Numbered from the stretch's first letter, positions 12,178 through 23,971 are shown. The stretch: 64,000 nt of DNA from Condylostoma magnum (GCA_920105805.1 CAKKTI010000005.1:118849-182848), one strand, 5' to 3'. Numbers and translations: made by a program. Notes: generated from the sequence alone by a model not told the origin.

Positions 12178-12229
12178 TTTTATTTATTGTAAAAAACTTA
12201 TGATGGCTTTTATTCACATGTAATTAGCT

Positions 12230-12961
12230 TTAAAGATTGTTTAATAAGTAGATGATTACAATGATACAACTGTAGACTAAAATAGTTTTAGTATTTGATT
12301 TTGGAGAAAATTTCGGCAATAAAATTCATGTGCTTTTCTTATATTAGTCTCAGCCCGGCTTTTGAGATAATGATATGTCTTTCTTTCTCATTAGTTAGTA
12401 AAATACAGAATAATAAATGATAATGAGGAGTATAAGTACTGCATAACTATTTATGCATAATCCAAAGGAAGTGTATACTAAAATCTCTCCCATATAATTA
12501 GGATTTCTAGTATACTTAAACATTCCTTCTGTTATTAATTATGGTTTATATCTAAGTGTGTAGTACTTTTAGCAATCACTTATTAAAGTGCATCCAATTC
12601 CTATTACATTAATGCTGACTATGATAAATATCCATTTGTTTTCTATATGTGATTGTGCTGTTGTGAACATTATAATAGGCATAATTGTATAAAAGACAAG
12701 TAAGGAAAGTAAAAGAGAAAATGCATAAATTGAATAATATTCCCTTGCTTACTTATCTGGAAATACACATTCTTTTAGTAGCCATAGGACTCCATATGAT
12801 CCATGCAAGGCTAAATATAAATAAGATTATAGGGTAAAATTATCAAATCAATGCATATAACCATAAATAATTATTCCTATGGAGACTTTCTGCAGATTTA
12901 CTATAAAATAAGGACGAAATCTTGGTCCAGGCAACTTATCCAACCAAAGCAAAACTTCCAT
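12230..12961 (-). CDS. DUF1295 / steroid 5-alpha-reductase-like membrane enzyme
   Basis: A 243-residue multi-pass membrane protein. The C-terminal half has the family signature: GMFKYTRNPNYMGEILVY (the S/TRxPNYxGE motif that contacts the cofactor), a helix, then SLSQKPGWDQYKKSTW and LLPKF. This pattern is shared by isoprenylcysteine methyltransferases, sterol reductases and DUF1295 proteins; the KPGWDQYKKSTW element points to DUF1295. About six transmembrane helices are expected. The reaction is not known; fatty-acid or sterol reduction is an inference. Trp codons at MHWFDN and PGWDQY are TGA. The start ATG (MEVLLWLDKLPGPRF) resembles that of related eukaryotic proteins. Ends in TAA AGC TAA. 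Confidence 0.85.
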
Positions 12962-13220
12962 TTTAACTTTTTTACTAACTTCTTATGTTTTGTACATAAA
13001 GAGCTAGTATATATTATTGATACTAGAGTATTAAGAAATTTAATATACTGTTGACAGAATTCGCCACATGCCAGTATATATTTACAATTACCACTATGAA
13101 ACTTAGCATATCTTCTAACTAGTATAAATAATATATACAGACTTATCTATATTTAAATCCCATAAAAATTTCCACATAATACAAAATCACTTTAAATGCT
13201 TTTCCCTTATATATAGTCGA

Positions 13221-13397
13221 GCAGGTATATGCACTCTCCGTATGTGATCACCCTTACACAAACAACCTTACTATGGTTCTTTGCTCAGTTTCTCCATAAA
13301 AGTAAACTGAGAGCATTACCGGAAGTTATGATGGATTGCTTGGGGCACAGCTCAGATTCAATCGTTCAAGTAAAATCCATCATACTTCGCTCTTTTT
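13221..13397 (+). ncRNA. Structured Pol III-type RNA, candidate telomerase RNA
   Basis: No protein frame fits here, but the + strand folds in a way that matches ciliate telomerase RNA. GGTA-T-ATGC (13224-13232) plus TCTC (13235-13238) pairs with GAGAGCATTACC (13309-13320), a closing stem I. Inside lies CACCCTTACAC (13249-13259), which has CAC at both ends and so could template an 8-base repeat TGTAAGGG. Next AACC (13264) pairs with GGTT (13275), and its loop TTACT (13268-13272) pairs with AGTAA (13301-13305): an H-type pseudoknot like stem III of Tetrahymena. The 3' end is a 15-bp hairpin (13322-13337 with 13374-13388, one bulge), then TTTTT at 13393-13397. TTTAAA at 13191 and TATATATA at 13208 lie upstream. 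Length about 175 nt fits. Identity is inferred. Confidence 0.5.
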
Positions 13398-13501
13398 AAC
13401 ATTCTTGCACTATTAAATTTTACTGAATATAAAACCTACATTAAAACACACAGAGTGCCTGTATAAATACTTTTGTGCATATAGTATAATTCCCAATAAA
13501 A

Positions 13502-15877
13502 ATGAGTAATAATATAAGACAGCTAAGAAGCTAAATAAAGTAATTACTGGTCACAAAGCCTATGGATTTTATAAACAAAAGGAAAACTCCTAGAGCAATA
13601 TCTCGATAATACAAATTCTAAAAGCACAGAACTTATAGCCAGGCCTCTATTCCTACGCAATTCGATTTAAAATCAAAAGTAGCCGAGCTTTGCCAGTAGC
13701 AGCCTCTAAGTCCTGAGCCATATCCTATGAATACAGAAAGATTAATGTCAAGGGATATTTCTTATAGACTGGATTTACCTTAGGAGTTTAAAACTTAAGA
13801 AGTTGATAATTTCAGTTAGTAAATACGAAATAACCGTAAAAGAATCACTTTACCAACAAATTTAGAGACAATAGAGAATTTATTATAATAAGAAAAGTAG
13901 CCGGAGAGAGTAAAGTAATAGATGCTGCAACCTGTATCTCCATCTACTCCTAATATTGATGCTTCTTTTGGGTAACTAGATGAGCCAATTCATGCTAATT
14001 TCTTATAAGAAATTTAAGCGGCTAAGTTGGAATATGCTAGGTTTTAATAAGATAAGCAAGAAAAATTAGCTGAATAGGATGGCATGCTATTCAAAAATAA
14101 ACATGGGTTACTATAGAGAACATTTTTAAAAGTAATGAAAGTAGATTAAAGCAAGCACAGAAGATTTAATAGTTAACCTGATAAGAAATTATAAGAGAAA
14201 ATTGATATATTGGAAAAGAAAAACGATAAAATTCTTGCTTAGCCTTCAGGGCGTCGAGAAGTAGAAATTTTGAGGCTTTGACTTGATTTTATGCTAGAAA
14301 CATACGTCTAGGGGGATATATTAGACTCAGTGCATGAAAAATAAAAGGCGGCTTAGTTGATCTATACATTATGCTTTAAAGAAATATTAAAGCAAATATC
14401 AGCTCATTGTCAGAACAGGGGAAAACTTCTAGACAGAATTTGGAATTCTAGTATTGAACTATACCACAATTCAGAGGGACAATTTGCTAAACAACTAACA
14501 CGACTATAGTAAAAGTTCATAAAGTTGATAAAAGACTACAAACAAAAGTACTAAACTAAAGTTGATTTAGTTACAAGATCTAAAGCACAAGTATAAAAGC
14601 AGCTGAGAAAAGCAAATAAGGTGATTGATAGGAAAAATAAAGAACTCTCAAACTTATACAAAGCTCATAAAAAGTAAGTGGAGAAAAATAAAGAAATGAG
14701 CTTAGCAATAGACTAGTTTTATAAAGCCAGTAAAAGGGCAAGCAACTCGCTAATGGGTCCAACTGCATACGATATGGATGCAATTAAGTCCTTTGAGTAG
14801 AAATATTTCCAGAAAAATAACACAAGAACAGTGGCCACTTGAACCTTAGAAGACATAGATTTCGCTGTGTAAATGGATGATATGATCACAATGCCAGGAA
14901 TTAGCTATAACCCTAATAAATACTCTGCTAAGCGTAAACTAGTCACGTTGTAAGGGTTTTATGATGAAAATGAAAAATTCCATTAGATTTCTTATATTGA
15001 TGGGTTTGCTAAGGCAAATAATGATATTTTGGTGTATGTTGAAACACAGAATCAAGCTACTTGGACAGGGGATGATACGGAGAATCAGTGGAAAATTTTA
15101 TCGCCTTCTGAGTGAGGATGAGTGTATAATAGAATGCTACTTCTCGATGATCTAACTGGAGTAACTGTTACCATTCCTCCTTAGATCTACTAAGGACTGT
15201 CTATCTGGAAATTATTGTTAATGTAAAAAGTTAGAAGAATCATAAGTAATAAGGTTAGAAGGATAGTTGAAGATGCACCATTGGAGCAGTAAAAAAGAGA
15301 TATTAGAACTCAGACAATGGGAGCCACTGATATTGATGAGATCTCATTTAGCTAATAGTCCATTGATCACACAGTTAGTGAGCCTGAACTTATTAGTTGT
15401 AGAGTTAATACATAGTTCAGTGATCAATCTGATGTGAGATAAGAGTAATTGGAGTAAATTTTAGTACGTTATTAAGAGTGTTTTAGGTCTATTAGAGGTT
15501 TTTTCGATACAAATAAAAATAAAGATTAGAAAATTATAGGAAAATTGTATGATTCGTTAAGATTAGGTGAATAGTTGATTAAATAACTATAGAAGAAATC
15601 TCCTGAGATATCTATATAGATTTAATCTGACATTAATCATAGCTATTATTTAGATTATATAAAAGAATTGATAAATGATAGTTAATCGAAGTTATAGAGT
15701 AAAGATTATATTAAAGATTAGCTATTGTATAATTTATGACATACAATTCAGTAGTATTTGTAAAAAAGTTATTATATGTATAATAATTGTTTGGTGTAAG
15801 ATATTTATATATAAACTGAGTAATCAAAGAAAAAGACAGTGCATAAAAGACGAGTTTCAACTATTTCGATTAGATAA
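13502..15877 (+). CDS. Axonemal dynein light-chain-domain protein (AXDND1-like)
   Basis: A 791-residue, Gln-rich, mostly helical protein. At about residues 255-330 it has a segment typical of the axonemal dynein light-chain (p28) fold: RLWLDFMLETYVQGDILDSV, then FKEILKQISAHCQNRGKLLD and RIWNSSIEL. Long coiled coil follows. The N-terminus is basic and disordered, as in microtubule-binding proteins. The combination suggests the AXDND1/TSNAXIP1 type of ciliary protein; the identity of the closest family is an inference. No TGA stops the frame for a long way, so the end is uncertain: TAA at 15875 is chosen because charged protein-like sequence (KKKTVHKRRVSTISIR) stops there. The last third could extend further. 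Confidence 0.65.
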
Positions 15878-15979
15878 ATAAGTGTTATTTTTTATAAATA
15901 TGATTATTACAGCAGGGAATCTTTATAAAATTTAGATATTGAGTATAACAAAGTAAGTACTCATCTATTAAAAGATTCT

Positions 15980-16396
15980 TTAAAATGTTAAGGTATTATT
16001 TACACTCTTCCATAGCTTAATTAGCATATAATTATTTTGATTTTACATCTTTTTATCATTGCTATTTAAGAGTTAAGTTTTGAAACAGATTATCAAATGT
16101 TTTAGAACAAGTATACTATTATTAATATCAAAATTGCTTTTAATTAACTAATCTGTACTAATTTGAAGCTACTATAGTGCGTTTATACAACTGTAAGTAT
16201 TTTTTGTTCTTTGTTAAATCTAATCTTGGAACTTTAACAGAATACTAGCCTAAAGCCCCTTATTTCTCAACTAAATATGTATCTTGCTTTTGGTCCTTTT
16301 ATTTAGCCCTCGTTCCACAGCAGCTAAGTAAATATTAAAAAATTTCCATACTAAATTATAATTATGAGCCCTTATCCTATTACTAAGGGGCAACAT
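15980..16396 (-). CDS. Possible small hypothetical protein
   Basis: A 138-residue frame without TGA, from ATG 16396 to TAA 15980, with a plausible mixed composition (KFFNIYLAAVERGLNKRTK, then LKFQDQIQQRTKN). It reads better as protein than the other frames of this 700-base stretch between the dynein-like gene and the gene at 16602. No family is recognised. The rest of 15878-16601 is AT-rich with no other candidate. Low confidence, because in an AT-rich sequence a TGA-free frame of this length is not rare. Confidence 0.3.
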
Positions 16397-16601
16397 GTAT
16401 AAGAGTTAAAATACGTTTAAATAATAAATAGTTATTCAGAAATAATAAAAGGTATGGATTGTAATACATTCTTTATAACCTTATCATAACTAATAAAAAC
16501 ATAATGTTACCTTTAATGCAAATCATTAACAGTCAAACTAATCACATAAAAACAATTTCAAATACAACAAAAATTGCATCTTATTTCATATAAATTTTAA
16601 A

Positions 16602-17255
16602 ATGACTAGTTAAATTGATAATGCAGTTGCAGAGGCTTTGCTAAGATGTAGAAGAATGATGTCCCCAGTAAGAAGCTCATTGCCTAACAATAAATGGAAC
16701 ATTCACACAAGAGATCCAGAGATTGACAATGCTCCCCCAAGACAAAGTCTATCTCAGAAATCTCCAAGAATGCAGAGAACACCAGCAAGTCAATAAAATT
16801 TCTCTAAAATTGCTGATAAAGAACCGGTTCCAGATTTCAGTTAAAAGCTGGATTACTCCCCCTACTCAGCGTATTAGTCAACAATGACTGGATCCCCATC
16901 TATAATGACGAAATCACCAGTGAGAAGTCATAGAAGAGCCGCTTCTGATATATAAAAGAAGCAAAATGATAATCGGGATGATTATAGGCATCATACTATA
17001 GCTAATAATGAGGTAAAGGATTAGAATTAAGCTTATTAACATGCAGAGATGTAATTAGAACTAGAGAAATTTAAACAGCTTTACTAAGATGAGAAATTGA
17101 AATAATAGTATGGTAATGGATAAGATTAGGCAATAAATATATAGTATGAGATTTAATGGTTAAATTAAAGAGTGAATAAGATAGAGGAAACTAATTCATA
17201 TATACTTATGAAATTAGAGAAGATATACAAGGCATCAAGTAGTATAAATAATTAG
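16602..17255 (+). CDS. Hypothetical protein with C-terminal coiled coil
   Basis: A 217-residue protein. Residues 1-130 are disordered and rich in Ser, Pro, Arg and Gln with many SP sites (RRMMSPVRSS, MTGSPSIMTKSPVRS), typical of proline-directed kinase substrates. From about residue 140 a coiled coil follows (MQLELEKFKQLYQDEKLK). TAG 17253 ends it; the stop of the opposing gene is two bases away. No domain known. Confidence 0.65.
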
Positions 17256-17257
17256 TA

Positions 17258-17740
17258 TTAATTATAGGGAGTTTCTCTAATTGTTTTACTAGGAGTTTTA
17301 TTACATCATTTTGCCAGGAAAGGATCATCTACTGTTGGATTTTGTTCAATTTGATTTATTAGCTCGTTGATTGAACTATATTACATAGCTTTTACTTGTA
17401 CAGGGGATAAGTATAGACTAGAAACTCCACTAAAGTCTTCCTGTTGGTAATCTAATAAATCATCTATTTTGTTTTAACATTTCTCTATTGATTAGGAAAT
17501 TAAATCATAGTCACATGAGCCTGTTTATAATTTATTGTTAAGGACGAGCTCAATTGACCGTAGTTGTATGATTTTGTCTTATGTATGATAATCAAAACCC
17601 GGGAAATTATAAAGCTGTCTCAGTTAACTGTGATATTATACAAAATATTTAATAATACTGGCTTTATCTCGTGACACTATTACATCATTATACAGTCCTA
17701 TAAACAGATTTTCTACTCTTTGGAACTCTTCTTACATCAT
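17258..17740 (-). CDS. Hypothetical small helical protein
   Basis: A 160-residue protein that starts MMQEEFQRVENLF and is helical through most of its length (for example DLLDYQQEDFSGVSSLYLS), with a short C-terminal tail FLAKWCNKTPSKTIRETPYN. The Trp in that tail is a TGA. It ends at TAA 17258, only two bases from the stop of the convergent gene. No recognised family. About 180 bases separate its start from the divergent gene at 17920. Confidence 0.6.
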
Positions 17741-17919
17741 TTTTATACTAATTATTAACTAAGCAGGGAAATATACAATTTTATATTCTAAATCTAGTAT
17801 AAACTAATTTACATACTTGTATTGAAACTTTTAACTGTTCTACATGTTATTGAATAAAAAGTCACATTTATATGATTCCGGAATTCATTAACCTAATAGG
17901 ATTAGCATAAGATCATCAC

Positions 17920-19158
17920 ATGGATTGCACGTTTGATCTACTAGCAATTAAAGAAATTATGACGTCAACTCTTACACTTTCATGCTTTTTCAATGATTTC
18001 GAAAAAGCTTTGCTTGAAATTGTAGATTATAAAAAGAAAATTGATATTCAAATTGCCGTAAGAATTTTAAATAATCCAAAAATATTTGTTTATGCTGGAG
18101 AAGTGGTGGAGGATAGAGACATTGTAACAAACTTAAACCTAATAAAAGCTGCATTATTCATACATTCTAAATTTAAAACTGCTTTACATGATTTGAAAAG
18201 TGCTAGTGATAGTTTTCATATCTATAAGTGGAAGCATGATTTTAAAAGTATTAAGTAAGATGTAAATGTAATTGAGGCGATTTTAAGAAACTGTAATAGG
18301 TTTTTACCTAAAAAGCTTATAAGGTTGTGGCTTGATAAGTGGAAGAATAAACTAGCAGATGAGCGTAAGCTGGAAATATACGAGTTTCTATATATTTTTG
18401 TGAACTCATACGATAGATAAAAATTAATAGACTTTTATATACCAAAAGCCAAATTTACAAGAAAAGTTGACAAGAACAACCAAACGATTAAATTTGACGT
18501 AGGATTAAACCACAGCAGACACCCTAATATTTGACTTGAAAAGTAATTAAAGCAAATAATAGACTATAGCAAAGTAAATTTCATGTTCTTTGATAAGGTA
18601 AGGGAGCCTTAAATAGACTTTGAGCCTAAAAGACCAAAACCAGTAAAGCCAAAGTACAGTGAACTTAGAATTTTTTTAAGAGATTAGAAAAACTATAAAG
18701 AAATACAAGAAATGGTAAAAACTTCTAATGAAACAGTTAAACTATCTAAGAAAGGTGCAGGAATTTTTGAAAACTTAGCAAGATTTTCTCCTATAATGCA
18801 AAGAGCTAGAAAAGCTAAGCAGCTTTCTACTAGGTCATTTGATAGAAGATATACTGATATTATAAGATCAAAATTAGATATTTCAAGATAAGGAATTAAC
18901 AGAATAAGGAAGATAAGACAAAATGTTACATCATTTACAGAAAAACCCATTTTTGCTAAAACTTTATCAATTTCACGGCCAATTTCAGCTAAACATCCAG
19001 TTGTGAATCATTCTTTCATTAAACGACGCAATTCTACTATAGATACTAAAGCTACTCTATCAACAAGGCCAGCCACAGCTAAGACTAATAAAACAGGGAA
19101 TAGGTCTTTCAATACAATGACTTTGAGAGAGGCTGCTTTTGTATTTCCTGATAAATAA
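17920..19158 (+). CDS. Hypothetical protein, basic C-terminus
   Basis: A 412-residue protein. The first 230 residues look folded and helical (FFNDFEKALLEIVDYKKK, RLWLDKWKNKLADERK); the last 180 are highly basic with Ser/Thr-rich repeats of SISRPISAK and STRPATAKTNK type, as in microtubule-binding tails. It ends at TAA 19156, seven bases before the next gene, which is in another frame. I recognise no family; a ciliary or cytoskeletal role is a guess from composition and neighbours. Confidence 0.65.
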
Positions 19159-19165
19159 GTATAAT

Positions 19166-19852
19166 ATGGAAAATCGTGTTGCATTTGAGTTAAATTTATA
19201 ATCAACTCAGCCTTCATCGAGAGAATATAATTAAATCTAGTAATAAGCAAAGGAACTGTATAAAGCAACTAACTAATAAGACAAAAAGTACTAAAATTTG
19301 CTTAATGTTTATACAAGGCAAGAAAATGATATAAGTACCTCTTTTGAGACTGATAATAATGGATGTAATTAGAAATAAGTTAACAAAAGCTTTGAAGATA
19401 AATAATATTAATCATTCAAATTACCTTTTTAGGCTTAATAAGACAATCAAGAGATTGTATATTGTGATTAGAAAATAAGGGAAGAAGTTTAATAGTTTAA
19501 AGAGTAGATTAAATTCTAAGCTAATATGATTTAGCAGTTGGCATAAATGTTGCAACAGACTTAGATAGAACACTAAAATCTTATAGAAAGGATTCTTATA
19601 CTAGAAAACAGATAATAATCAATAACAGATTTAGATATCTGAAGCCAAGACTAATCTCCATTTATGAATAGAAACAGTCTTCCTAGTCCTATTAACAATT
19701 TTAATCAATAGAACTCTATTTATCAGTACGAAGAAAGTTAAGAATCTAGCAATTTTTCGTCGTTTGATGTTGTAATCGAGGTTAAAGACAACTAAATAAG
19801 TAAACCCTGGAAGATAATCGCCTCTCTAGGAAGCTTATTCCCTCAAGTTTAG
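19166..19852 (+). CDS. Hypothetical Gln-rich protein with coiled coil
   Basis: A 228-residue, very Gln-rich protein. A coiled coil (about residues 105-150, with EVQQFKEQIKFQANMIQQLA) sits between disordered flanks; the C-terminus ends in a hydrophobic stretch KIIASLGSLFPQV. Most Gln are TAA or TAG, about 35 of them, so under the standard code nothing of this gene would be visible. The stop is TAG 19850. It starts seven bases after the preceding gene. Family unknown. Confidence 0.6.
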
Positions 19853-19891
19853 CTATACATAATTAATTTACAAAAACTTATATTATACATT

Positions 19892-21117
19892 TTAAGTCTC
19901 ACACACTATCTTCGGCTGCAAAGGATTAGCAGTGCAGTTGGGGCAAATGGGCGTATGTCTCTTCATAGTCAGCCACTCATCTAAGCACTTACGATGAAAA
20001 ACATGATTGCATAAAGTCTTCCGTACTTCACTGCCAATAACAAACCTAATTAAACTTACTCTTCAAGGCAAATTGTGCATATATTTTCACCATAATCTTC
20101 TAATCCCTAAAAGTACTAAACTATAGGAATATGTCCTTCTATAGTAAAGGACGAAGAAAGGGAAGCCTAGCTGGAAGGATTTAGGACGTAATTAACTCTA
20201 TTGGATCCTCTTCTCAATTTAAACACTACAAAAAATACCAATGCTATTACACTGTTTATATTTTACAAAATAATACACAAAAAGGAAACTAGTATAATGT
20301 TTCCAATTTAACTCAAACTGACTCCATCATCATCATCTTCACTTTCAGCTTCCTCTTCTGCATTATTTGCACAGTCTCCCATATCAAACTCACAAATTTC
20401 ATTGTTACATGCTGGGTTACAAATCCCATCCCCTATCAAATAGTCAGGGCATTGACATACCTAGCAGTCTCCTCCGTCAAAACTGCATTGAGAGTTATTA
20501 CATTCATCATTACACTCACCATTTCCTATATATTACACCATACAATTGTCATTGCAGAACTTACAGTCCCCTAGGTCAAAGTCACATTAGATGTTATAGC
20601 ATGTCTCATCACACTAGAAATTACCCAGCATTGCTAAATCACAACCACAACATGCATAATTATCATAGTAGCAGCTTTGAGTTAAACACTCTGAGTCGCA
20701 AGTTCCGTTGAAAGTTTAGATTGTGTAGCAGTTTTCATCACATTTAGAGCAGAAACCATTATCATAATTGCATTCTTCTACATTACATTCTTCATCACAT
20801 TGATTGTTTTAGATTTACTCCAGGGAACATTAGCATTCTTGTAGGTATCTGTATTTAAAGTTTTAATGGAATTCGCATAGAAAATCATTACAAATAAACC
20901 AGCCTGATTGAATTAAAGGGGATTATCCTAAAAAACAGTCGTTTTCATATATTAGACATAATAAATTACAGCTATTGCAAGGCACTGGGCCTTAGAATGA
21001 GAAGATTTCTTATTAATTTTATTATAGTTTACCTGTGAATCCGTTCTCTGTCTAGTAGAGCAGCACTTGGAGCTCTAAAACTATCACTTATCATATTCAG
21101 ATATGTCCATAGGTCAT
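19892..21117 (-). CDS. Membrane protein with LNR (Notch) repeats and cytosolic RING-H2 finger
   Basis: A 403-residue protein after removal of a 14-base intron. Residues about 45-245 are extracellular and Cys-rich with several Lin-12/Notch-type repeats: IGNGECNDECNNSQCSFDGG is near-canonical, followed by IGDGICNPACNNEICEFDMG. An acidic hinge (EEEAESEDDDD) leads to a long hydrophobic stretch (IILVSFLCIIL, then VIALVFFVVFKLRR), so one or two membrane helices. The C-terminus is a RING-H2 finger: ICTICLEEFVIGSEVR, CNHVFHRKCLDEW, CPNC. This predicts a surface ubiquitin ligase, like PA-TM-RING proteins but with a different ectodomain. N-terminus MTYGHIWIWQ lacks a clear signal peptide, so the start may be further upstream. 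Ends at TAA 19892. Confidence 0.85.
20046..20059 (-). other. 14-base intron in the LNR-RING gene
   Basis: On the minus strand the bases are GTAAGTTTAATTAG. Without removal the frame breaks inside the RING finger; removing it joins CTICLEE to FVIGSEVR and gives the standard 14-residue spacing between the second and third zinc ligands. A 29-base intron ending at a later AG would also keep frame but would shorten that spacing to unusual length. Confidence 0.75.
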
Positions 21118-21170
21118 TTTAATTTTGAATAAAAATTGGATTAGTATTTGGTATATTAAAAAACTTTTAA

Positions 21171-22532
21171 CTAAATTACATCTGATATTTCTGGAAATAT
21201 TGGTAAGAATTGGCTTAATTTTAGCTTATATGAGTCGAGTACTGACTTCTACTTATCAATCTATGATTAAAACTTCAATAAGCTCTAATTTTCTCTTTGT
21301 ATATAAATCTTCAAATCATTATAAGCTTTTATTTTAGTATCTAATTGACGTCTATCTATATCTAATCTAAGCTTCTCTTTCCGTATGCTTGTGATATCTT
21401 TTACTAATGTTTAATAACCTTTAGCTACTTATTAAGCTGTTATTTCATCATTTTGTATAGTTTTATAGAATTATTTACATTCCTCTTCTTTGTCCTTCAT
21501 TAATTTTATAATACTTTAAGCTTCTTTTTGTATATTATACACAATTTCTTACTTATCCTCCAGCTATGTTCTTTAAAGCCTTAAATGAGCTTGTTTTTTT
21601 GCCAAAATATTAGTTTGATTATGCAGCCTTTTTTCAAGATTCTACTTTTTAATGATAGAATTCATTATTTACTCCTATATTGAAATCATGCAACTCTCAG
21701 CATTTTCTCTCTAATTCTAAGAATGAAATCTTTTCCTATTTAATCCTTGGTTTATTGAATTCATAGTACGTGCTAATTATTTAGTAGTCCTATTAGTGCT
21801 GCTTATGGCCTTTGTGGACTTCAATAATTAAAGTTAAGATTTTAACCTGTTTATTTAAACAGATGATCTTTGGTTCTCTTTATTAAAGACTAATTGAGTT
21901 TGTTATATTTGTTTCTCTATATTGTTAATTTTATGGTCAAATTAATCATTTGCCTTATCATCTATTATGCTATCATCAAAATCTACATCTATTAGCTTAT
22001 ACCCCGGCTTTTAAAACTTGTTTATTCCTTATTTTAGCCACTATTTCTGTGTATTTATTTAATTCAAGGATAACTATGATTAACCATGTGTGAGTTTATT
22101 ACTTATGTAAGTTTTAACTACGTTTGGATTATCAACTATTACCTCATACTGTCCCAGTACATATTTGCTTTTTTCTGTTTATTAGCTGTAAACTTGCTAT
22201 AGCATTTTTACGAAATCTTTTCCTTATACATAAATCCTCTATTTAGCCTAATCAGAGAAATCCGTAGAGATCTATTTAAAGATATCTTATGAACTTTAAT
22301 CCAAAAGGACGCTATTAGACACTAAATTCTCCTTATCAGATAAATCAAAAGTTAGTTGTTATCCTTGAATTTAAATTTTCAAAATATTTGTTTTAGGATT
22401 TGAAAGTTGTATTTAAGGCTGTGATATTTCTTATAATCTCGATTTTATAAGCTAATTAGCCTTTTCTATGCCTAATTTCAACGTTTTGTCTAGATTCAAC
22501 TGAACATTCATAGTAGAGCCGACAGAATCCAT
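21171..22532 (-). CDS. Coiled-coil protein
   Basis: A 453-residue protein. The N-terminal 170 residues are not coiled (MDSVGSTMNVQLNLDKTLKL); from about residue 200 to the end there is nearly continuous coiled coil (for example IQKEAQSIIKLMKDKEEECK and KEKLRLDIDRRQLDTK). Many Gln codons are TAA or TAG. It ends at TAG 21171, 53 bases from the start of the LNR-RING gene. Such proteins are common in cilia and basal bodies of ciliates; no specific family is recognised. Confidence 0.72.
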
Positions 22533-22548
22533 TTTAAATTTTTTCATA

Positions 22549-23511
22549 CTACAAAAATGGTCTTCTAAGTAGTCTGTTATCACTGTTTTCAATTAGATCT
22601 CGCAAACCTTGGCCAAAACTTGTTATTAAAATAATTCCAAGTACAATCAATACCCAAGCTAGTATAAAATCAATGATAACTATTTCCCCTATGGCTATAA
22701 GGATAAAATTATCTAAACTTTCATGCTGAGGATTCACTACAATAAGTGTTAAAAAGTAAATCTTGAATCCTTAGGTAATAAACGTTAAAATGATAAAAGC
22801 TACAAACATTTTCAAGCTTTCTTTGGTAGCCTAAGTAATAATTACGCCCATAACCCCAATAACAGAGTAGACTATTATAAACAAATAAGCAAATACAACA
22901 CTAGTCAGTCCTCCTGCCAGGAATCTGGGGTAGCTTGTGACAATGAAATATATAAAGATGGACACTGAGAGTGACGAAAGCATGAAATCTATTTTTATAA
23001 CAGATATAAATGTTTCATATACTTTGAAAGTTTCTGCATAAAAGTTACTAATTAACACTGCATTTGTAGTTCTTAATTCTTATACTATTTTTCACCCGAA
23101 TTATTTGTAGATTCTATAAAAGCAAAAGTAGAAAATGATTTAGAGGGAAACTAGCCACAGGATGGACAATGCTTTTCATACTGTGCTATTTATATGCATG
23201 GCAGCTCCATATATAGCAATTCCATTTAACAGAGAAGTCATTATAGTTATTGCGACTACTTCAAAAGCATTCTCTCTGGCAATCTGACTAAAACTTACTG
23301 CGTGCCATGCAAAGTAAATATTAGCAATTATTAAGCTTGCTATAGTGTAAATGTAAAATACATAAGTTGACCCATCATCCTAATAAATAATAGGAATAAA
23401 TACAATAATAAACAGTAAATCAATCAGAAGAAAAACTACAGTAATACACATGAGATTGCTTTTAAACTTCTCACAAAATTTTCCCCAGCAAGTAAATTGG
23501 TCCATTTCCAT
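22549..23511 (-). CDS. Multi-pass membrane protein, unknown
   Basis: A 320-residue protein with about nine hydrophobic helices, starting MEMDQFTCWGKFCEKFK. Helices include LMCITVVFLLIDLLFIIVF, VVAITIMTSLLNGIAIYGA and FILAWVLIVLGIILI, and the C-terminus is polar. The layout resembles protist membrane proteins of the golgin/TMEM kind but I recognise no motif that fixes a family. Trp codons in NSTVWKAL and QFGWKIV are TGA. It stops at TAG 22549, 16 bases from the coiled-coil gene's start, and is divergent from the ribosomal P2 gene with 121 bases between. Confidence 0.75.
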
Positions 23512-23632
23512 ACTTAAAATTTATTATATCACCAACCTAAAATCGCATATTTCTAAGACCTTCTATAGCTAAAACCTCCCAAACTAACAATTATTTCTAA
23601 ATCTCAGTATATTCCAACCCTCACAAATAAAA

Positions 23633-23971
23633 ATGAAATATCTCGCTGCCTACGCTATGTGCTGGCTTGGAGGAAACAAGGACCCTTCTCCTGGTGACTT
23701 AAAAAGCGTACTTAGCAGTATAGGCGCTGAATTTGATAACTCAGAGGCAGAGTTTGTCTGTAAGAATTTGAACGGAAAATCCCTAGACGAGATAGTAGAA
23801 CAAGGGTCCACACGTCTCTAAGCCTTCGGAGGATTTGTCTCAGCTTCAGGACCTGGTGCACAAGCGGCAGCAGCAGAGGAAGAAACGGCAAATGTTGAGG
23901 AGGTTGAGGAAGAAGTTGAGGATGCAATGGAAGGAGGAATGGATTTGTTTGGAGGGGATGACGAGTGGTAG
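23633..23971 (+). CDS. RPLP2: 60S acidic ribosomal protein P2
   Basis: A 112-residue stalk protein of the large ribosomal subunit, which binds elongation factors as a dimer with P1. The N-terminal helical domain is well conserved (MKYLAAYAMCWLGGNKDPSP, then LKSVLSSIGAEF and LNGKSLDEIVEQG), followed by the Ala/Glu-rich hinge. The usual C-terminal peptide (EESDDDMGFGLFD) is replaced by MEGGMDLFGGDDEW, which keeps the LFG core but is divergent. One TAA is read as Gln inside (TRLQAFGGF). It ends in the double stop TAG TGA. Confidence 0.93.

Noticed and set aside
13221-13397. The hairpin RNA as U-snRNA, SRP RNA or H/ACA snoRNA
   Set aside because: No U1-U6 core sequences, no SRP domain motif, and no ACA three bases from the end; the fold and template-like motif fit telomerase RNA better.
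20367-20711. A 114-codon open frame on the + strand
   Set aside because: It is antisense to the Cys-rich LNR repeats, whose regular TGT/TGC codons create a His/Tyr-rich mirror; the minus-strand reading has clear domains.
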